A DNA stretch of 64,000 nt, taken from assembly GCF_005080685.1 (NCBI RefSeq), contig NZ_CP039371.1, forward strand, positions 2,976,001 through 3,040,000, written 5' to 3'. Position numbers and translations under genes: made by a program. Origin of the DNA: Pseudomonas putida. GTDB taxonomy: Bacteria; Pseudomonadota; Gammaproteobacteria; Pseudomonadales; Pseudomonadaceae. A model generated the notes under the pieces. It was given only the letters and a program-made list of their open reading frames with translations, searched no databases and was not told where the DNA came from. Shown here piece by piece: positions 18,951 through 28,187 of the stretch (its first letter is position 1; each line of letters begins with the position of its first letter).

Positions 18951-19778
18951 ATGCATAACAACAACAGTAACTCCCATTGGCTGGGTCTGGATTCAGCTGT
19001 CTGCGTGGTCACCGGCGCCGCGGGTGGCATCGGCGCGGCACTGGCCCGCGCCTTGGTCGAGCAGCAGGCCCATGTGGTGTTGCTCGATCGTGATATCGAC
19101 AAATGCCGGGAGCTGGCAGCTACCTTGGCCGAGCACAGCGTCGGCGAGGTCAGCGCGTTGGCCTGCGACATCGCCGATCCGGCCAGCGTCGAGCAGGCCG
19201 CCGCACAGGTGCAGGCCCTCTACGGTCGCTGCGATGTGCTGGTGAATAATGCCAGCGTGCTGCGTCCTGGTTCGCTCGACAGCATCGGCCTGGAACAGTG
19301 GAACCAGGTGCTGGCGGTTAACCTCAGCGGTTACTTGCTGTGCGCCCAGGCGTTTGGCCGTGGCATGCTCGAACGCGGCCAGGGCCGTGTCGTGCATGTC
19401 GCCTCCATCGCCGCGCACTACCCCCAACCGAACAGTGGTGCCTACAGCGCGGCCAAGGCCGGGGTCAGCATGCTGTCGCGCCAGCTTGCGGTCGAGTGGG
19501 GGCCACGTGGGATTCGCAGCAATACGGTATGCCCGGGTCTGATTCGTACACCGCTTTCGGCAGCGTTCTATGCCGACCCGAACATCGAGCGCCAACGCAG
19601 CGCCATGACCGCCAATGGACGCATCGGCGAGCCGCAGGATATCGCCGAGGCCGTGTTGTTCCTGGCCAGCCCGCGCGCCGACTACATCAATGGTGCCGAA
19701 CTCACCGTCGATGGCGGCTTGGAAAGCATGCCCATGGCGCTGATCCCCCGTCCAGGCTTCGAGGGAGTACGCCCATGA
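18951..19778 (+). CDS. Short-chain dehydrogenase/reductase
   Basis: A 275-residue NAD(P)-dependent SDR. The Rossmann motif VTGAAGGIGAALA, the NNAS motif, and the catalytic Ser and YSAAK (GAYSAAKAGVSML) are all present. An aspartate after the second strand (LLDRDID) favours NAD(H). It is the first gene of an operon with the KstD-like flavoprotein (ATGA overlap), a NIPSNAP protein and an aromatic-acid transporter. I infer that it oxidises a ring hydroxyl to a ketone, making the substrate for the flavoprotein. Confidence 0.87.
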   Translation: MHNNNSNSHWLGLDSAVCVVTGAAGGIGAALARALVEQQAHVVLLDRDIDKCRELAATLAEHSVGEVSALACDIADPASVEQAAAQVQALYGRCDVLVNNASVLRPGSLDSIGLEQWNQVLAVNLSGYLLCAQAFGRGMLERGQGRVVHVASIAAHYPQPNSGAYSAAKAGVSMLSRQLAVEWGPRGIRSNTVCPGLIRTPLSAAFYADPNIERQRSAMTANGRIGEPQDIAEAVLFLASPRADYINGAELTVDGGLESMPMALIPRPGFEGVRP

Positions 19779-21493
19779 CTACGCGAACTTGCGATGTATT
19801 GGTGATCGGCGCAGGTGCCGGAGGGCTGTCCACCGCAATCACGGCGAAAAAGCACGGCCTGGACGTGATCGTCATCGAGAAGGACGACTGCTTCGGCGGC
19901 ACCACCGCGTTTTCCGGCGGTGTGCTGTGGGTGCCAGGCAACCCCCTGGGCAATGGCGACACGACCGAGGCGGCACGCACCTATTTGCGCAACGAAACCG
20001 GGGCTTGCTACGACGACGCCGGTGTCGAGGCATTCCTGCGCTATGGGCCGCAGATGGTGGAGTTCTTCCAGCGCGAGACCGCCGTAAGCTTCGTGCCCAC
20101 CCTGTACCCCGATTACCATCCGCAGGTCGAGGGCGGCGTCGATGGGGGGCGCTCGATCCTCGCCGCGCCCTTCGACATCCGCGCCTTGGGCGCCGATATG
20201 GCGCGGCTGCGCCCGCCGCTGAAAACCATCACCTTCATCGGCATGATGTTCAACTCGTCGAACGCCGACCTCAAGCACTTCTTCAACGTCACCCGCTCGC
20301 TGACGTCGTTCGTTTACGTGGCCAAACGCCTGCTGACCCACCTCAAGGAGCTGGCGCTGTATCGGCGTGGCACCCAGGTCACCAGCGGCAATGCCCTGGC
20401 GGCGCGGTTGGTCAAGTCGGCGCAGGACCTGGGTATCCCGATGCTTACCGGTACCCCGGCCAAACAGTTGCTGGAAGACAAAGGCCGTGTGCGCGGTGCG
20501 CTGGCCAGTCACGGCGGCCAGGAGTTGCGCATCGAGGCACGGCGGGGCGTGGTGTTGGCCTGTGGCGGGTTTTCCCATGACCTTCAACGCATCCGACAGG
20601 CTTACCCGCATCTGCGCCGCGGCGGCGAGCACTTTTCACCCGTGCCGTCGAGCAACACCGGCGATGGTGCGCGCATGGCCGAGGCGCTGGGCGCCAAGGT
20701 CGATATCCGCCTGCAGGCCGCAGCCGCATGGATGCCGGTGTCCAAGGTGCCAATGGGCGGTGGACGCGAGGTGGCGTTCCCGCACCTGCTCGATCGCTAC
20801 AAGCCTGGCGTCATCGGCGTCCTGCGCTCAGGCCGGCGTTTTACCAACGAGTCCGAGTCCTATCACGACGTCGGTGCCGCAATGATCGAGGCCTGTGCCG
20901 ACAGCAAGGAAACTGCCATGTGGCTGGTCTGCGACCGCCGCACCCTGGCCAAGTACGGGCTCGGCTATGCCAAGCCGGCGCCGATGCCGTTGTCGCCGCT
21001 GCTGCGCAATGGTTACCTGCTCAAGGGCGATACCCTGGCGGAACTGGCACGCAATGCCGGCATCGATGCCCAGGGCCTCGAGCAGACTGTGCGTGACTAC
21101 AACCTCGGCGCTCGCCAAGGCCAGGATCTGCAGTTTGGCCGTGGCTCGACCCGTTTCAACCGCTATCTAGCCGACCCTGCGCAGCAGCCGAACCCCTGCG
21201 TGGCACCGATAGGCGAAGGGCCTTACTACGCGGTCAAGGTGGTGATGGGCGACCTGGGCACCTTCGATGGCCTGCGCACCAGCGTGGTCGGCGAAGTGCT
21301 CGATGCCAACCAGCAAGCCATCGATGGGCTGTACGCGGTAGGTAACGACCGGGCCAGCATCATGGGCGGCAACTACCCGGGCGCCGGTATCACCCTGGGG
21401 CCGATCATGACCTTCGGTTATATCACCGGCCGCCACCTGGCCGGCGTCGACCAGGGCCTGGACAGCGCGGCCCAGGCAAGGGAGGTGGCGTGA
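19775..21493 (+). CDS. FAD-dependent dehydrogenase, 3-ketosteroid-delta1-dehydrogenase/fumarate reductase family
   Basis: A 572-residue flavoprotein. FAD-binding GAGAGGLSTAITAKKHG is at the N-terminus, followed by the family motif TTAFSGGVLWVPGNP. The C-terminal NYPGAGITLGPIMTFGYI matches the Y-P-G-x-G active-site block of 3-ketosteroid-delta1-dehydrogenases. Such enzymes remove two hydrogens next to a ring ketone. The start at 19775 overlaps the SDR stop. With an SDR before it and an aromatic-acid-type transporter after it, a role in desaturating an oxo-cycloalkane acid fits better than steroid degradation, because no other steroid genes are seen. The substrate remains unproven. Confidence 0.85.
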   Translation: MTTRTCDVLVIGAGAGGLSTAITAKKHGLDVIVIEKDDCFGGTTAFSGGVLWVPGNPLGNGDTTEAARTYLRNETGACYDDAGVEAFLRYGPQMVEFFQRETAVSFVPTLYPDYHPQVEGGVDGGRSILAAPFDIRALGADMARLRPPLKTITFIGMMFNSSNADLKHFFNVTRSLTSFVYVAKRLLTHLKELALYRRGTQVTSGNALAARLVKSAQDLGIPMLTGTPAKQLLEDKGRVRGALASHGGQELRIEARRGVVLACGGFSHDLQRIRQAYPHLRRGGEHFSPVPSSNTGDGARMAEALGAKVDIRLQAAAAWMPVSKVPMGGGREVAFPHLLDRYKPGVIGVLRSGRRFTNESESYHDVGAAMIEACADSKETAMWLVCDRRTLAKYGLGYAKPAPMPLSPLLRNGYLLKGDTLAELARNAGIDAQGLEQTVRDYNLGARQGQDLQFGRGSTRFNRYLADPAQQPNPCVAPIGEGPYYAVKVVMGDLGTFDGLRTSVVGEVLDANQQAIDGLYAVGNDRASIMGGNYPGAGITLGPIMTFGYITGRHLAGVDQGLDSAAQAREVA

Positions 21494-21822
21494 TGCACAA
21501 GCCTATCGTCGATCACCGGGTGTATACCATTCGCCCGCGCTGCATGGCGGCCTTCCTGGAAGCGTTCGACCAGCTGGCGATGCCGATCCTGCTGCGTCAT
21601 TTGGGCCCGCCGCTGGCGTTCTACGTCAGCAGCATTGGCCCGCTCAACCAAGTGGTGCATCTATGGGGCTACGACAGCCTGGACGATTTCGAGCGCCGCA
21701 GTGCCGCTCGCGATACCGACCCGGACTTCGCCGCCTACCTGCATGCCACCCGTGACCTGGTGGTGGCCCAGGAAACCCGGATCATCAAGCCGGTGCACCT
21801 GCGCAGCCTCGACCAGCACTGA
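21493..21822 (+). CDS. NIPSNAP family protein
   Basis: A 109-residue protein of the NIPSNAP dimeric alpha-beta-barrel fold. Family signatures are VYTIRPRCMAAFLEAFDQ at the N-terminus, HLGPPLAFYVSSIGPLNQVVHLWGYDS in pieces, and a YLHATRDLVVAQETRI-type end. The ATG at 21493 (or GTG at 21490) overlaps the flavoprotein stop, so the genes are coupled. Members occur in many catabolic operons, but their biochemical role is poorly known; it may be an isomerase or accessory protein in the same pathway. Confidence 0.82.
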   Translation: MHKPIVDHRVYTIRPRCMAAFLEAFDQLAMPILLRHLGPPLAFYVSSIGPLNQVVHLWGYDSLDDFERRSAARDTDPDFAAYLHATRDLVVAQETRIIKPVHLRSLDQH

Positions 21823-21858
21823 CAGCGTTCTCAATAAAAACAACAAGAGACTCAGGCA

Positions 21859-23202
21859 ATGAACCACACCCTCGACGTGCGTCAGCTGATCGACCAGCAG
21901 CCGATCGGCCATTATCAGAAATGGGTCGTTTTCCTCGGCTTTCTTATCATTGCCCTGGACGGGCTGGACGTGGCCATCATCGGCTTCATCGCGCCCCAAC
22001 TGAAAAGCGACTGGGGCCTGGGCCCACAAAGCCTGGGGCCGGTACTGAGCGCTGCGTTGATCGGCCTGGCCCTGGGCGCGCTGATCGCTGGCCCTCTGGC
22101 CGACCGCCATGGACGCAAGGCAGTGTTGCTGGGCAGCGTCGCGCTGTTCGGCCTGTGGACCTTGGCCTCGGCGTTTTCGCCCAACCTGGAAACCTTGGTC
22201 GCGTTGCGCTTCCTGACCGGACTCGGGCTCGGCGCCGCCATGCCCAATGCCAGCACACTGGTCAGTGAGTACGCTCCGGCGCGTAGCCGTTCGTTATTGA
22301 TCACCTTGGCGTTCTGTGGGTTTTCCCTGGGTGCGGCTGCGGGAGGTTTCGTCAGCGCCTGGATGATCCCCAACCTCGGTTGGCGCAGCGTATTGGCGTT
22401 GGGTGGGGTGTTGCCGTTGCTGGTGCTGCCGCTGCTGTACTGGCGCCTGCCAGAGTCGGTGACGTTCCTGGTCAGCAAGGGCGCCGAGCCGCAGCGCATC
22501 CGCGCCATCGTCGAACGCCTTTCGCCCGGAGCTTGCACACCGGCCACGCGCTTCGTGCTGGCGGCCGGCGCGCCGAGCCAGGGCAGTGCGATCGGCACAA
22601 TCCTGTCGCCGCGCTATCGCTTCGGCACGTTGATGCTGTGGAGCGGCTACGTGCTGGCGCTGTTCCTGGTGTATCTGTTCAGTGGCTGGTTGCCGACGCT
22701 GGTGAAGGAGGGCGGTGGCTTCACGGTCTCCGAGGCGGCCATCGTCACCGCCTGCTTCCAGATCGGCGGGCCGGTTGGGGCAATTGCGGTGGGGTGGGCG
22801 ATGGATCGCTGGCATCCGCAACGGGTGTTGATGCTGACCTTCCTGTTCAGCGGCGCAGTGGTGTTCGCCATCGGCCAGGTGGCGGGTGATTTTGCCTGGC
22901 TGTGCGCCATCGCCTGGGCGGTGGGCTTTGGCCTGAACGGTGGCAGCGTGGGCATGAACGCCCTGGCGGCGGCGTTCTATCCGACTGAGGCCCGGGCCAC
23001 AGGGGCCAGTTGGATGAGCGGGATCGGTCGCTTCGGGGCGATTCTCAGCGCCTTTGCCGGGGCGCAGATGCTGGCGATGGGTTGGCGTTTCGACCAGGTT
23101 TTCGCCGCCTTGTTGGTCCCGGCCGGCCTGGCTGCCCTGGCGGTGCTGTTGCAGGGGTGGCATGCCCAGGCTGCGCGGCGCAGCGCCGCGCAAACGGTTT
23201 GA
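21859..23202 (+). CDS. MFS aromatic acid:H+ symporter (AAHS family)
   Basis: A 447-residue transporter with twelve membrane segments. The N-terminal block KWVVFLGFLIIALDGLDVAI carries the DGxD motif diagnostic for the aromatic acid:proton symporter family (PcaK, BenK), and LADRHGRKAVLLGS is the loop 2-3 motif. It lies 36 bases after the NIPSNAP gene and is the likely uptake system of this operon. It suggests the substrate is a ring carboxylate, aromatic or alicyclic. Confidence 0.88.
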   Translation: MNHTLDVRQLIDQQPIGHYQKWVVFLGFLIIALDGLDVAIIGFIAPQLKSDWGLGPQSLGPVLSAALIGLALGALIAGPLADRHGRKAVLLGSVALFGLWTLASAFSPNLETLVALRFLTGLGLGAAMPNASTLVSEYAPARSRSLLITLAFCGFSLGAAAGGFVSAWMIPNLGWRSVLALGGVLPLLVLPLLYWRLPESVTFLVSKGAEPQRIRAIVERLSPGACTPATRFVLAAGAPSQGSAIGTILSPRYRFGTLMLWSGYVLALFLVYLFSGWLPTLVKEGGGFTVSEAAIVTACFQIGGPVGAIAVGWAMDRWHPQRVLMLTFLFSGAVVFAIGQVAGDFAWLCAIAWAVGFGLNGGSVGMNALAAAFYPTEARATGASWMSGIGRFGAILSAFAGAQMLAMGWRFDQVFAALLVPAGLAALAVLLQGWHAQAARRSAAQTV

Positions 23203-23226
23203 GGTGGCGCTACGCGGTGGCAGGTT

Positions 23227-24222
23227 TCACTTGAAACCCGTCACGCCGTGCGGCACGTAAGGGGCCTCGAGGCGGGCGATGTCCTCGACACTCAACTGCA
23301 GGTCCAGTGCGGCGATCGCATCGTCAAGCTGGGCAGCCTTGGAGGCGCCGACGATGGGTGCAGAGACGCCGCGTTTGGCCAATACCCAGGCCAGTGCCAC
23401 CTGCGCCATCGGCACGCCGCGCTCCTTGGCCAACTGCTCGACGACATCGATCACCCGGCCATCCTCGGTTTCGGTTTTTTCATAGAACGAGCGGCCGGAG
23501 ATGTCGGTACGGGTGCGCTCGGTTTGCTGGCCGTGCGGGCGGGTCAGCCGGCCACGGGCCATGGGGCTCCATGGCATCAGGCCGACACCCTGGTCGAGGC
23601 ACAACGGGATCATCTCGCGTTCCTCCTCGCGGTAGAGCAGGTTGAGGTAGTTCTGCATCGATACGAAGCGGCTCCAGCCATGGCTGCTGGCGATCTGCTG
23701 GGCCTTGGCGAATTGCCAGGCATACATCGACGAGGCCCCGATGTAACGGGCCTTGCCGGCCCTGACCACATCGTGCAGGGCTTCCATGGTCTCTTCGATG
23801 GGGGTGTGGTAGTCCCAGCGGTGAATCTGGTACAGGTCGACATAGTCGGTGCCAAGGCGGGTGAGGCTGGCGTCGATGGCGGTCATGATCGCCTTGCGCG
23901 ACAGCCCCTGTTCGTTGGGGCGGTTGCTCCCTTCCCACATGTTGGCCGGGTAGAACACCTTGGTGGCGATCACCGTTTCGTCACGGCGGGTGAACTCCCT
24001 GAGCAATTTGCCGAGGATGATTTCCGAGGTCCCGGCCGAGTAGCTGTTGGCGGTGTCGAAAAAATTGATGCCCTGCTCGACCGCGTGGCGGATGATCGGT
24101 CGGCTGTCCGCTTCGCCGAGGGTCCAGGGGTGGGTGCCGGCGTCCGGCTCACCGAATGTCATGCAGCCCAGGCACAGTTTCGAGATGTCCAGGCCGGTGT
24201 TGCCCAGCTTGACGTATTGCAT
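23227..24222 (-). CDS. Aldo/keto reductase (YajO-like)
   Basis: A 331-residue NADPH-dependent aldo/keto reductase. The catalytic tetrad lies within GINFFDTANSYSAGTSE (Asp and Tyr), ETVIATKVF (Lys) and YQIHRWD (His). The C-terminal PIVGASK is the cofactor-binding loop. It resembles YajO-type proteins with the N-terminal MQYVKLGNTGLDISKLCLGCMTFG. Its physiological substrate is unknown. The LysR gene directly upstream on the same strand probably controls it. Confidence 0.88.
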   Translation of the reverse strand: MQYVKLGNTGLDISKLCLGCMTFGEPDAGTHPWTLGEADSRPIIRHAVEQGINFFDTANSYSAGTSEIILGKLLREFTRRDETVIATKVFYPANMWEGSNRPNEQGLSRKAIMTAIDASLTRLGTDYVDLYQIHRWDYHTPIEETMEALHDVVRAGKARYIGASSMYAWQFAKAQQIASSHGWSRFVSMQNYLNLLYREEEREMIPLCLDQGVGLMPWSPMARGRLTRPHGQQTERTRTDISGRSFYEKTETEDGRVIDVVEQLAKERGVPMAQVALAWVLAKRGVSAPIVGASKAAQLDDAIAALDLQLSVEDIARLEAPYVPHGVTGFK

Positions 24223-24321
24223 CGGTGTCTCCTTCAGTGACTGTTTCAGCGATCGATACAGCGTAGCTGCCTGGACTTGGTGCGAAAATTCCGTATTGGC
24301 GCAGGGATGACCTGCAAAAAT

Positions 24322-25173
24322 TCACAAGCGCAGCAGCGGCTTTACCTGCAGGGTAAGAAAGTCGGTGACAGCTTTGATGCGCGGCGTGCTGCGCACATCT
24401 TCGTGCACTGCCAGCCAGATCTCGATGCTCATCGACTGCTCGTCGGGGCCGATGCTTTCAAGGCCATGCTCCTGGGCCATGAAGGCCGGCAGGCAGGCGA
24501 TGCCGATACCGCCTGCGGCAGCCTGGGCCTGGATACGCAGGTCGTTGCTTTGCAGGGCGAACGGGGCGTGGCCGATCTGCTCGAGCAACCATTGCTGCTG
24601 CGGTGATTTCGCCTGCGAGGCGTCGTAGCCGATGTAGCGTGGAGTGCAGGCGCAACGCAGGTACTCGGGGGCTGCGTAAAGGCGGTAGTCGAGGTGTCCG
24701 AGCAGGCTGGCCACCAGCGTGGGTTCGCTGGGCCTGGCCAAGGCCACGCTGATGTCCGCCTCGCGCCGTGCCAGCGAAGCGCGCGACTTGCTGCCCACCA
24801 GCTGCAGGCGCAGTTGCGGATAACGCCGATACAGGTCGCCCAGGCGACGGGCGATGATGCTGCCGAGCAGGGCCGGCGGTGCCGACAGCACCACCTCGCC
24901 TTCGACTGTTTGTTGACCTGCGCTGGCGAAATGCTCGACGGCGAAGGAGCCTTGGGTCATCTGCTCGGCAAGTTCGGCTACCCGGCGCCCTTGCTCGGTC
25001 AACTCATAGGCCCTGGGGCGGCGATCGACCAACTTGAGGTTGAGCGCCGCTTCCAATGCGGCGATGCGCCGGGCGACGGTGGCATGGTCCACGCCCAGCA
25101 ACTTGGCGGCTGCCGAAAGTGAACCGCTGCGGGTGAATGCGCTGAAGTGACGAAGATCTTCCCAATCGAACAT
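24322..25173 (-). CDS. LysR family transcriptional regulator
   Basis: A 283-residue LysR regulator: N-terminal helix-turn-helix (DLRHFSAFTRSGSLSAAAKLLGV, then ATVARRIAALE) and a periplasmic-binding-like effector domain. The start MFDWEDLRHF at 25173 is typical of this subgroup; the longer open frame upstream is noise. It lies between the FGGY kinase and the aldo/keto reductase, all on the minus strand, and most likely controls the reductase gene 99 bases downstream. Confidence 0.87.
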   Translation of the reverse strand: MFDWEDLRHFSAFTRSGSLSAAAKLLGVDHATVARRIAALEAALNLKLVDRRPRAYELTEQGRRVAELAEQMTQGSFAVEHFASAGQQTVEGEVVLSAPPALLGSIIARRLGDLYRRYPQLRLQLVGSKSRASLARREADISVALARPSEPTLVASLLGHLDYRLYAAPEYLRCACTPRYIGYDASQAKSPQQQWLLEQIGHAPFALQSNDLRIQAQAAAGGIGIACLPAFMAQEHGLESIGPDEQSMSIEIWLAVHEDVRSTPRIKAVTDFLTLQVKPLLRL

Positions 25174-25243
25174 GGCTGGCCCCTGATATGCGCAGGCATG
25201 GTACTGGTTGGTACCTCGGGCGGCCAGCCGGACATGGCGTGGA

Positions 25244-26848
25244 TCACGCGCCGATCGCGGAAGGGGCCTTGGCAGGTGCGCAGGATGGGGCGGTGGAGGG
25301 GGGCGGTGCCTGGCGCAGTTGTGCCAGGCCATGCATGCTCGGTTTCAGCGCTGGGTAGAGATTGCAGTAGATTTCGAACAGTCGATCGTAGGTGTGCCTG
25401 TTGGCTGGGTTGGGTTGGGCCCGTGGGCACAGGGTGCGCCAGTCCCGCACTTGCGCCAGGCTGGTGATTTCGCCGATGGCCAGAGCCGCCAGCATTGCAC
25501 CGCCCAGTGGCGCTTCGACCGCTTGCTCGATGGTCATGACCGGGTAGCCAGTGATGTCCGCGATGATTTGCATCCACAAGTCCGAGGCTGCCGCGCCGCC
25601 GACCACGATCAACTCGGAATCAAGATGTACCGCGGCCTGTTGGCCACGTTCCATATTGTGGCGCAAAGCGAATGCCAGGCCTTCGAGTACCGCGCGATAC
25701 AGGTGGGCTTTGGTGTGGAACAGCGACAGCCCGACATAGGCGCCGGATGCCTGGGCGTCCCACACTGGGCTGCGCTCCCCCATCAGGTACGGGAGAAACA
25801 CCAGGCCATCTGCGCCTGCTGGGGTATTGGCGGCTTCGCGCTCCATCAGCTGATGCACTTCGACACCGGGGGACAGTGCGGCGGTCTGCTTCTCCTGGGC
25901 GCAGAACTGGTCACGGAACCAGCTCACCGACGCACCCGTGGCGATGGCACCGCCGAACAGGTAGATGTTTTCGGCAGGCTTGTGCACGTAGGGCATGCTG
26001 ACCAGGCCGAGCTTGGCATCGGTCTGGTGGTTGATGAAACCCCAGCACATGCTGGTACCCATCATCGCGACATGGTTGCCAGGCTCGATGACGCCGGCAG
26101 CCAGGGTTGCCATCGCGGCATCGACCCCACCCGCCACCACCGCGGTGCCGGGGGCCAAGCCCAGGCGAGTGGCGGCTTCGGCAGTGAGACCTCCCACGAT
26201 TTCGCTGGAGTCGACCAGCCGTTGCGGCATCAGCGACGGGTCGATACCCAGTGCGTCCATCAGCGGGATAGACCAGCTACGGGCATGAATGTCGTAGACC
26301 CCGCCGATGTTGCCGGCCGAGCTGTGGTCTACGGCCAGTTCACCGGTGAGGTGATAGTGCACATAGCTGTTGGGCGGCAGCAGGTAGCGCGTGCGGGCCC
26401 AGACTTCGGGCTGGTTGCGCTTGATCCAGAGCATCTTGGTGAAGCCGTGGTAGCTGTCGACGCCGTTGCCACTGATGGCTTGCAGCTGTTCCAGGTCGAG
26501 GTGCTGGCGTACCCACTCGGTTTCTGCAGTGGCGCGGCGGTCCATCCAGATCAGGCAAGGGTGCAGCGGGCGGATGTCGGCGTCCACCGGGATCCCCGAG
26601 CCGCCGTACAGGCTGCTGACACAGATGGCTTTGATCTCGTTGGCCGGCACATGACTCTGCGCGACCACTTCGGCGATGGTCGCCTGAACGGCGTCGAGCC
26701 AGACATCAGGCCATTGTTCGGCCCAGAGTGGATAGGGTTGTTCGACCTGATAGGCAACCGACGCCTGGGCCAGGATGGCGCCCTTGGTCGAGGTCAGCAG
26801 GGCTTTTGTGCTTTGCGTTCCGATATCGACGCCGATCACGTAGGTCAT
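25244..26848 (-). CDS. FGGY family carbohydrate kinase
   Basis: A 534-residue sugar kinase of the FGGY family (xylulokinase, ribulokinase, gluconokinase relatives). The N-terminal phosphate motif GVDIGTQSTKALL, the LIWMDRRA loop and the C-terminal VVGGAAASDLWMQIIADITG are clear. It phosphorylates a ketopentose or related sugar using ATP. Its upstream region has two copies of the near-palindrome also found before the ribitol-dehydrogenase-like gene, so the two belong to one regulon with the LacI gene between them. D-ribulose, the product of ribitol oxidation, is a reasonable guess for its substrate; D-xylulose is also possible. Confidence 0.85.
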   Translation of the reverse strand: MTYVIGVDIGTQSTKALLTSTKGAILAQASVAYQVEQPYPLWAEQWPDVWLDAVQATIAEVVAQSHVPANEIKAICVSSLYGGSGIPVDADIRPLHPCLIWMDRRATAETEWVRQHLDLEQLQAISGNGVDSYHGFTKMLWIKRNQPEVWARTRYLLPPNSYVHYHLTGELAVDHSSAGNIGGVYDIHARSWSIPLMDALGIDPSLMPQRLVDSSEIVGGLTAEAATRLGLAPGTAVVAGGVDAAMATLAAGVIEPGNHVAMMGTSMCWGFINHQTDAKLGLVSMPYVHKPAENIYLFGGAIATGASVSWFRDQFCAQEKQTAALSPGVEVHQLMEREAANTPAGADGLVFLPYLMGERSPVWDAQASGAYVGLSLFHTKAHLYRAVLEGLAFALRHNMERGQQAAVHLDSELIVVGGAAASDLWMQIIADITGYPVMTIEQAVEAPLGGAMLAALAIGEITSLAQVRDWRTLCPRAQPNPANRHTYDRLFEIYCNLYPALKPSMHGLAQLRQAPPPSTAPSCAPAKAPSAIGA

Positions 26849-26904
26849 GGGGGTTCCTCACTCATGCCTTGGTTGTTGTTGTAGAAATCCCGGTTGGCGG
26901 GAGG

Positions 26905-26922
26905 AATGTAGACGTTAACATT
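26905..26922. promoter_or_regulatory. Putative LacI-type operator O1 (kinase side)
   Basis: Sequence AATGTAGACGTTAACATT, an imperfect dyad around a central CG. It matches the other three sites to a consensus AATGTNNAC-GTNNACATT and lies 57 bases upstream of the kinase start. Confidence 0.65.
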
Positions 26923-26982
26923 TTGTGGTTCAAAAAAACGCCTGTGGCCTAGTGGGCGGCACTTGCAGGCGAGTAGCGGGCA

Positions 26983-27000
26983 GCTGTCAACGTCAACATT
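26983..27000. promoter_or_regulatory. Putative LacI-type operator O2 (regulator side)
   Basis: Sequence GCTGTCAACGTCAACATT. The right half (GTCAACATT) is identical to that of site O4; the left half is weaker. It lies upstream of the LacI-family gene, allowing autoregulation. Confidence 0.6.
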
Positions 27001-27115
27001 CCGGCAAGCTAGCACAGCGCTTTTACCATTACAATATGCCATCTTCGACCATGCTTTAGGCCTTCGACGCCAGCAAAATCGAGGCAAGACCAGGCCAGCG
27101 CGAGAAGGAGCCGCC

Positions 27116-28114
27116 ATGAAGCCAGCAGGCAAAGCCACCATCACTGACATCGCCCGACGCGTCAACATGACCACGGTCACGGTCTCCCGTGCCCTCAACC
27201 AGCCGGAGAAGGTGAAGAAGGAGACACTGGCGCTGATTCTCAAGGTGGCCCGCGAACTGAACTATGTGCCCAATGCCTTCGCCCGCAACCTGAAGAATCG
27301 CGAGAGTCGCTTGCTCGGCCTGGTGACGGCGAGCCTGGACAACCCGTTCTACGGCGAGATCATCAAGGCCATCACCCGTGAGGCGAAGAAGCGCAACTAC
27401 ACCTTGATGCTGTTCGATACCGATGGCTCGGCGGAGCTCGAAGCGCGGGCCGTGGACACGCTGCTCAGCTACCAGGTGGCGGGCATCCTCCTATCGGCGG
27501 TCTCGGACGATGAGCGGTATCAGCCCGATTACCTCGGCAAACTGGAAATGGCCGGTATACCGGTGGTACAGATCGACCGCAAGCTCGCCGGGGCGCCGTT
27601 CGCCGGCGTTTACCTGGACAACGAGCAAAGCGGCTATCAAGGCGCCCTGGCTGTGCTGGAGCAGGGGCATCGGCACCTGCTGGTGGTGGCGGGCCCTGAG
27701 CATTCGCACATCACCCTGAGCCGTCTGCAGGGCATTCGACGTGCACTGCAGACGTGCAACGAGCCGGTTTCCCTGGAGGTATTGTATGGCGATTACACTC
27801 AGGCCCCGGCCTGTGACGCGGTCGGCGAGTACTTGCGCCAGTGCAAGCGTCCCGATGTGATTTTCGGGCTCAATGCGCTGATCACCCTGGGCGCGCTGCA
27901 AGCGATGCGTGAGCAGGGGCTGGGCCGGGCGGACATCGCGCTGTTCAGCATCGACCATGTCCATTACGCCAGCATCTACGGTGACCCTATTCCCTGCGTG
28001 AGCCACAGCAGCGCCCAGCTTGGGGTGGAGGCGATCAACCTGCTGTGGCGCCAGATCGACGATCCGGATGCGCTGCTCGCCGACCGAGTGCTGCAGGGCA
28101 GGCTCGAATCCTGA
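27116..28114 (+). CDS. LacI family transcriptional regulator
   Basis: A 332-residue LacI/GalR regulator. The N-terminal helix-turn-helix (TITDIARRVNMTTVTVSRALN) and hinge (NYVPNAFARNL) are followed by a sugar-binding domain (LGLVTASLDNPFYGEII onwards). The ATG at 27116 is preceded by AAGGAG. It sits between the kinase and the SDR. Four copies of a central-CpG dyad, the geometry LacI-family proteins bind, lie in the two control regions on either side. It is therefore the likely repressor of both genes, with a pentitol or pentose as inducer. Confidence 0.88.
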   Translation: MKPAGKATITDIARRVNMTTVTVSRALNQPEKVKKETLALILKVARELNYVPNAFARNLKNRESRLLGLVTASLDNPFYGEIIKAITREAKKRNYTLMLFDTDGSAELEARAVDTLLSYQVAGILLSAVSDDERYQPDYLGKLEMAGIPVVQIDRKLAGAPFAGVYLDNEQSGYQGALAVLEQGHRHLLVVAGPEHSHITLSRLQGIRRALQTCNEPVSLEVLYGDYTQAPACDAVGEYLRQCKRPDVIFGLNALITLGALQAMREQGLGRADIALFSIDHVHYASIYGDPIPCVSHSSAQLGVEAINLLWRQIDDPDALLADRVLQGRLES

Positions 28115-28118
28115 GGGA

Positions 28119-28136
28119 AATGTTGACGTTGACATT
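28119..28136. promoter_or_regulatory. Putative LacI-type operator O3 (SDR upstream)
   Basis: Sequence AATGTTGACGTTGACATT, the best dyad of the four, starting five bases after the regulator stop codon and about 120 bases before the SDR start. Confidence 0.68.
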
Positions 28137-28187
28137 GACAGCGAAGCGGCCATAAAGTCGCTTTCGCTCGGGCAGGGTCGCCCGCAA

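Larger units (their letters stand above)
26849..27115. promoter_or_regulatory. Divergent control region of kinase and LacI regulator
   Basis: A 267-base region between divergent genes with two 18-bp near-palindromes (26905-26922 and 26983-27000, centres 78 bp apart), listed separately. It should hold the kinase promoter on the minus strand and the regulator promoter on the plus strand. Confidence 0.6.

Noticed and set aside
27008..27013. Extra GCTAGC hexamers (also at 16258 and 33727) as further members of the GCTAGC regulon
   Set aside because: They lack the flanking TTGC/GCAA extension and the paired second site; two are inside coding sequence.
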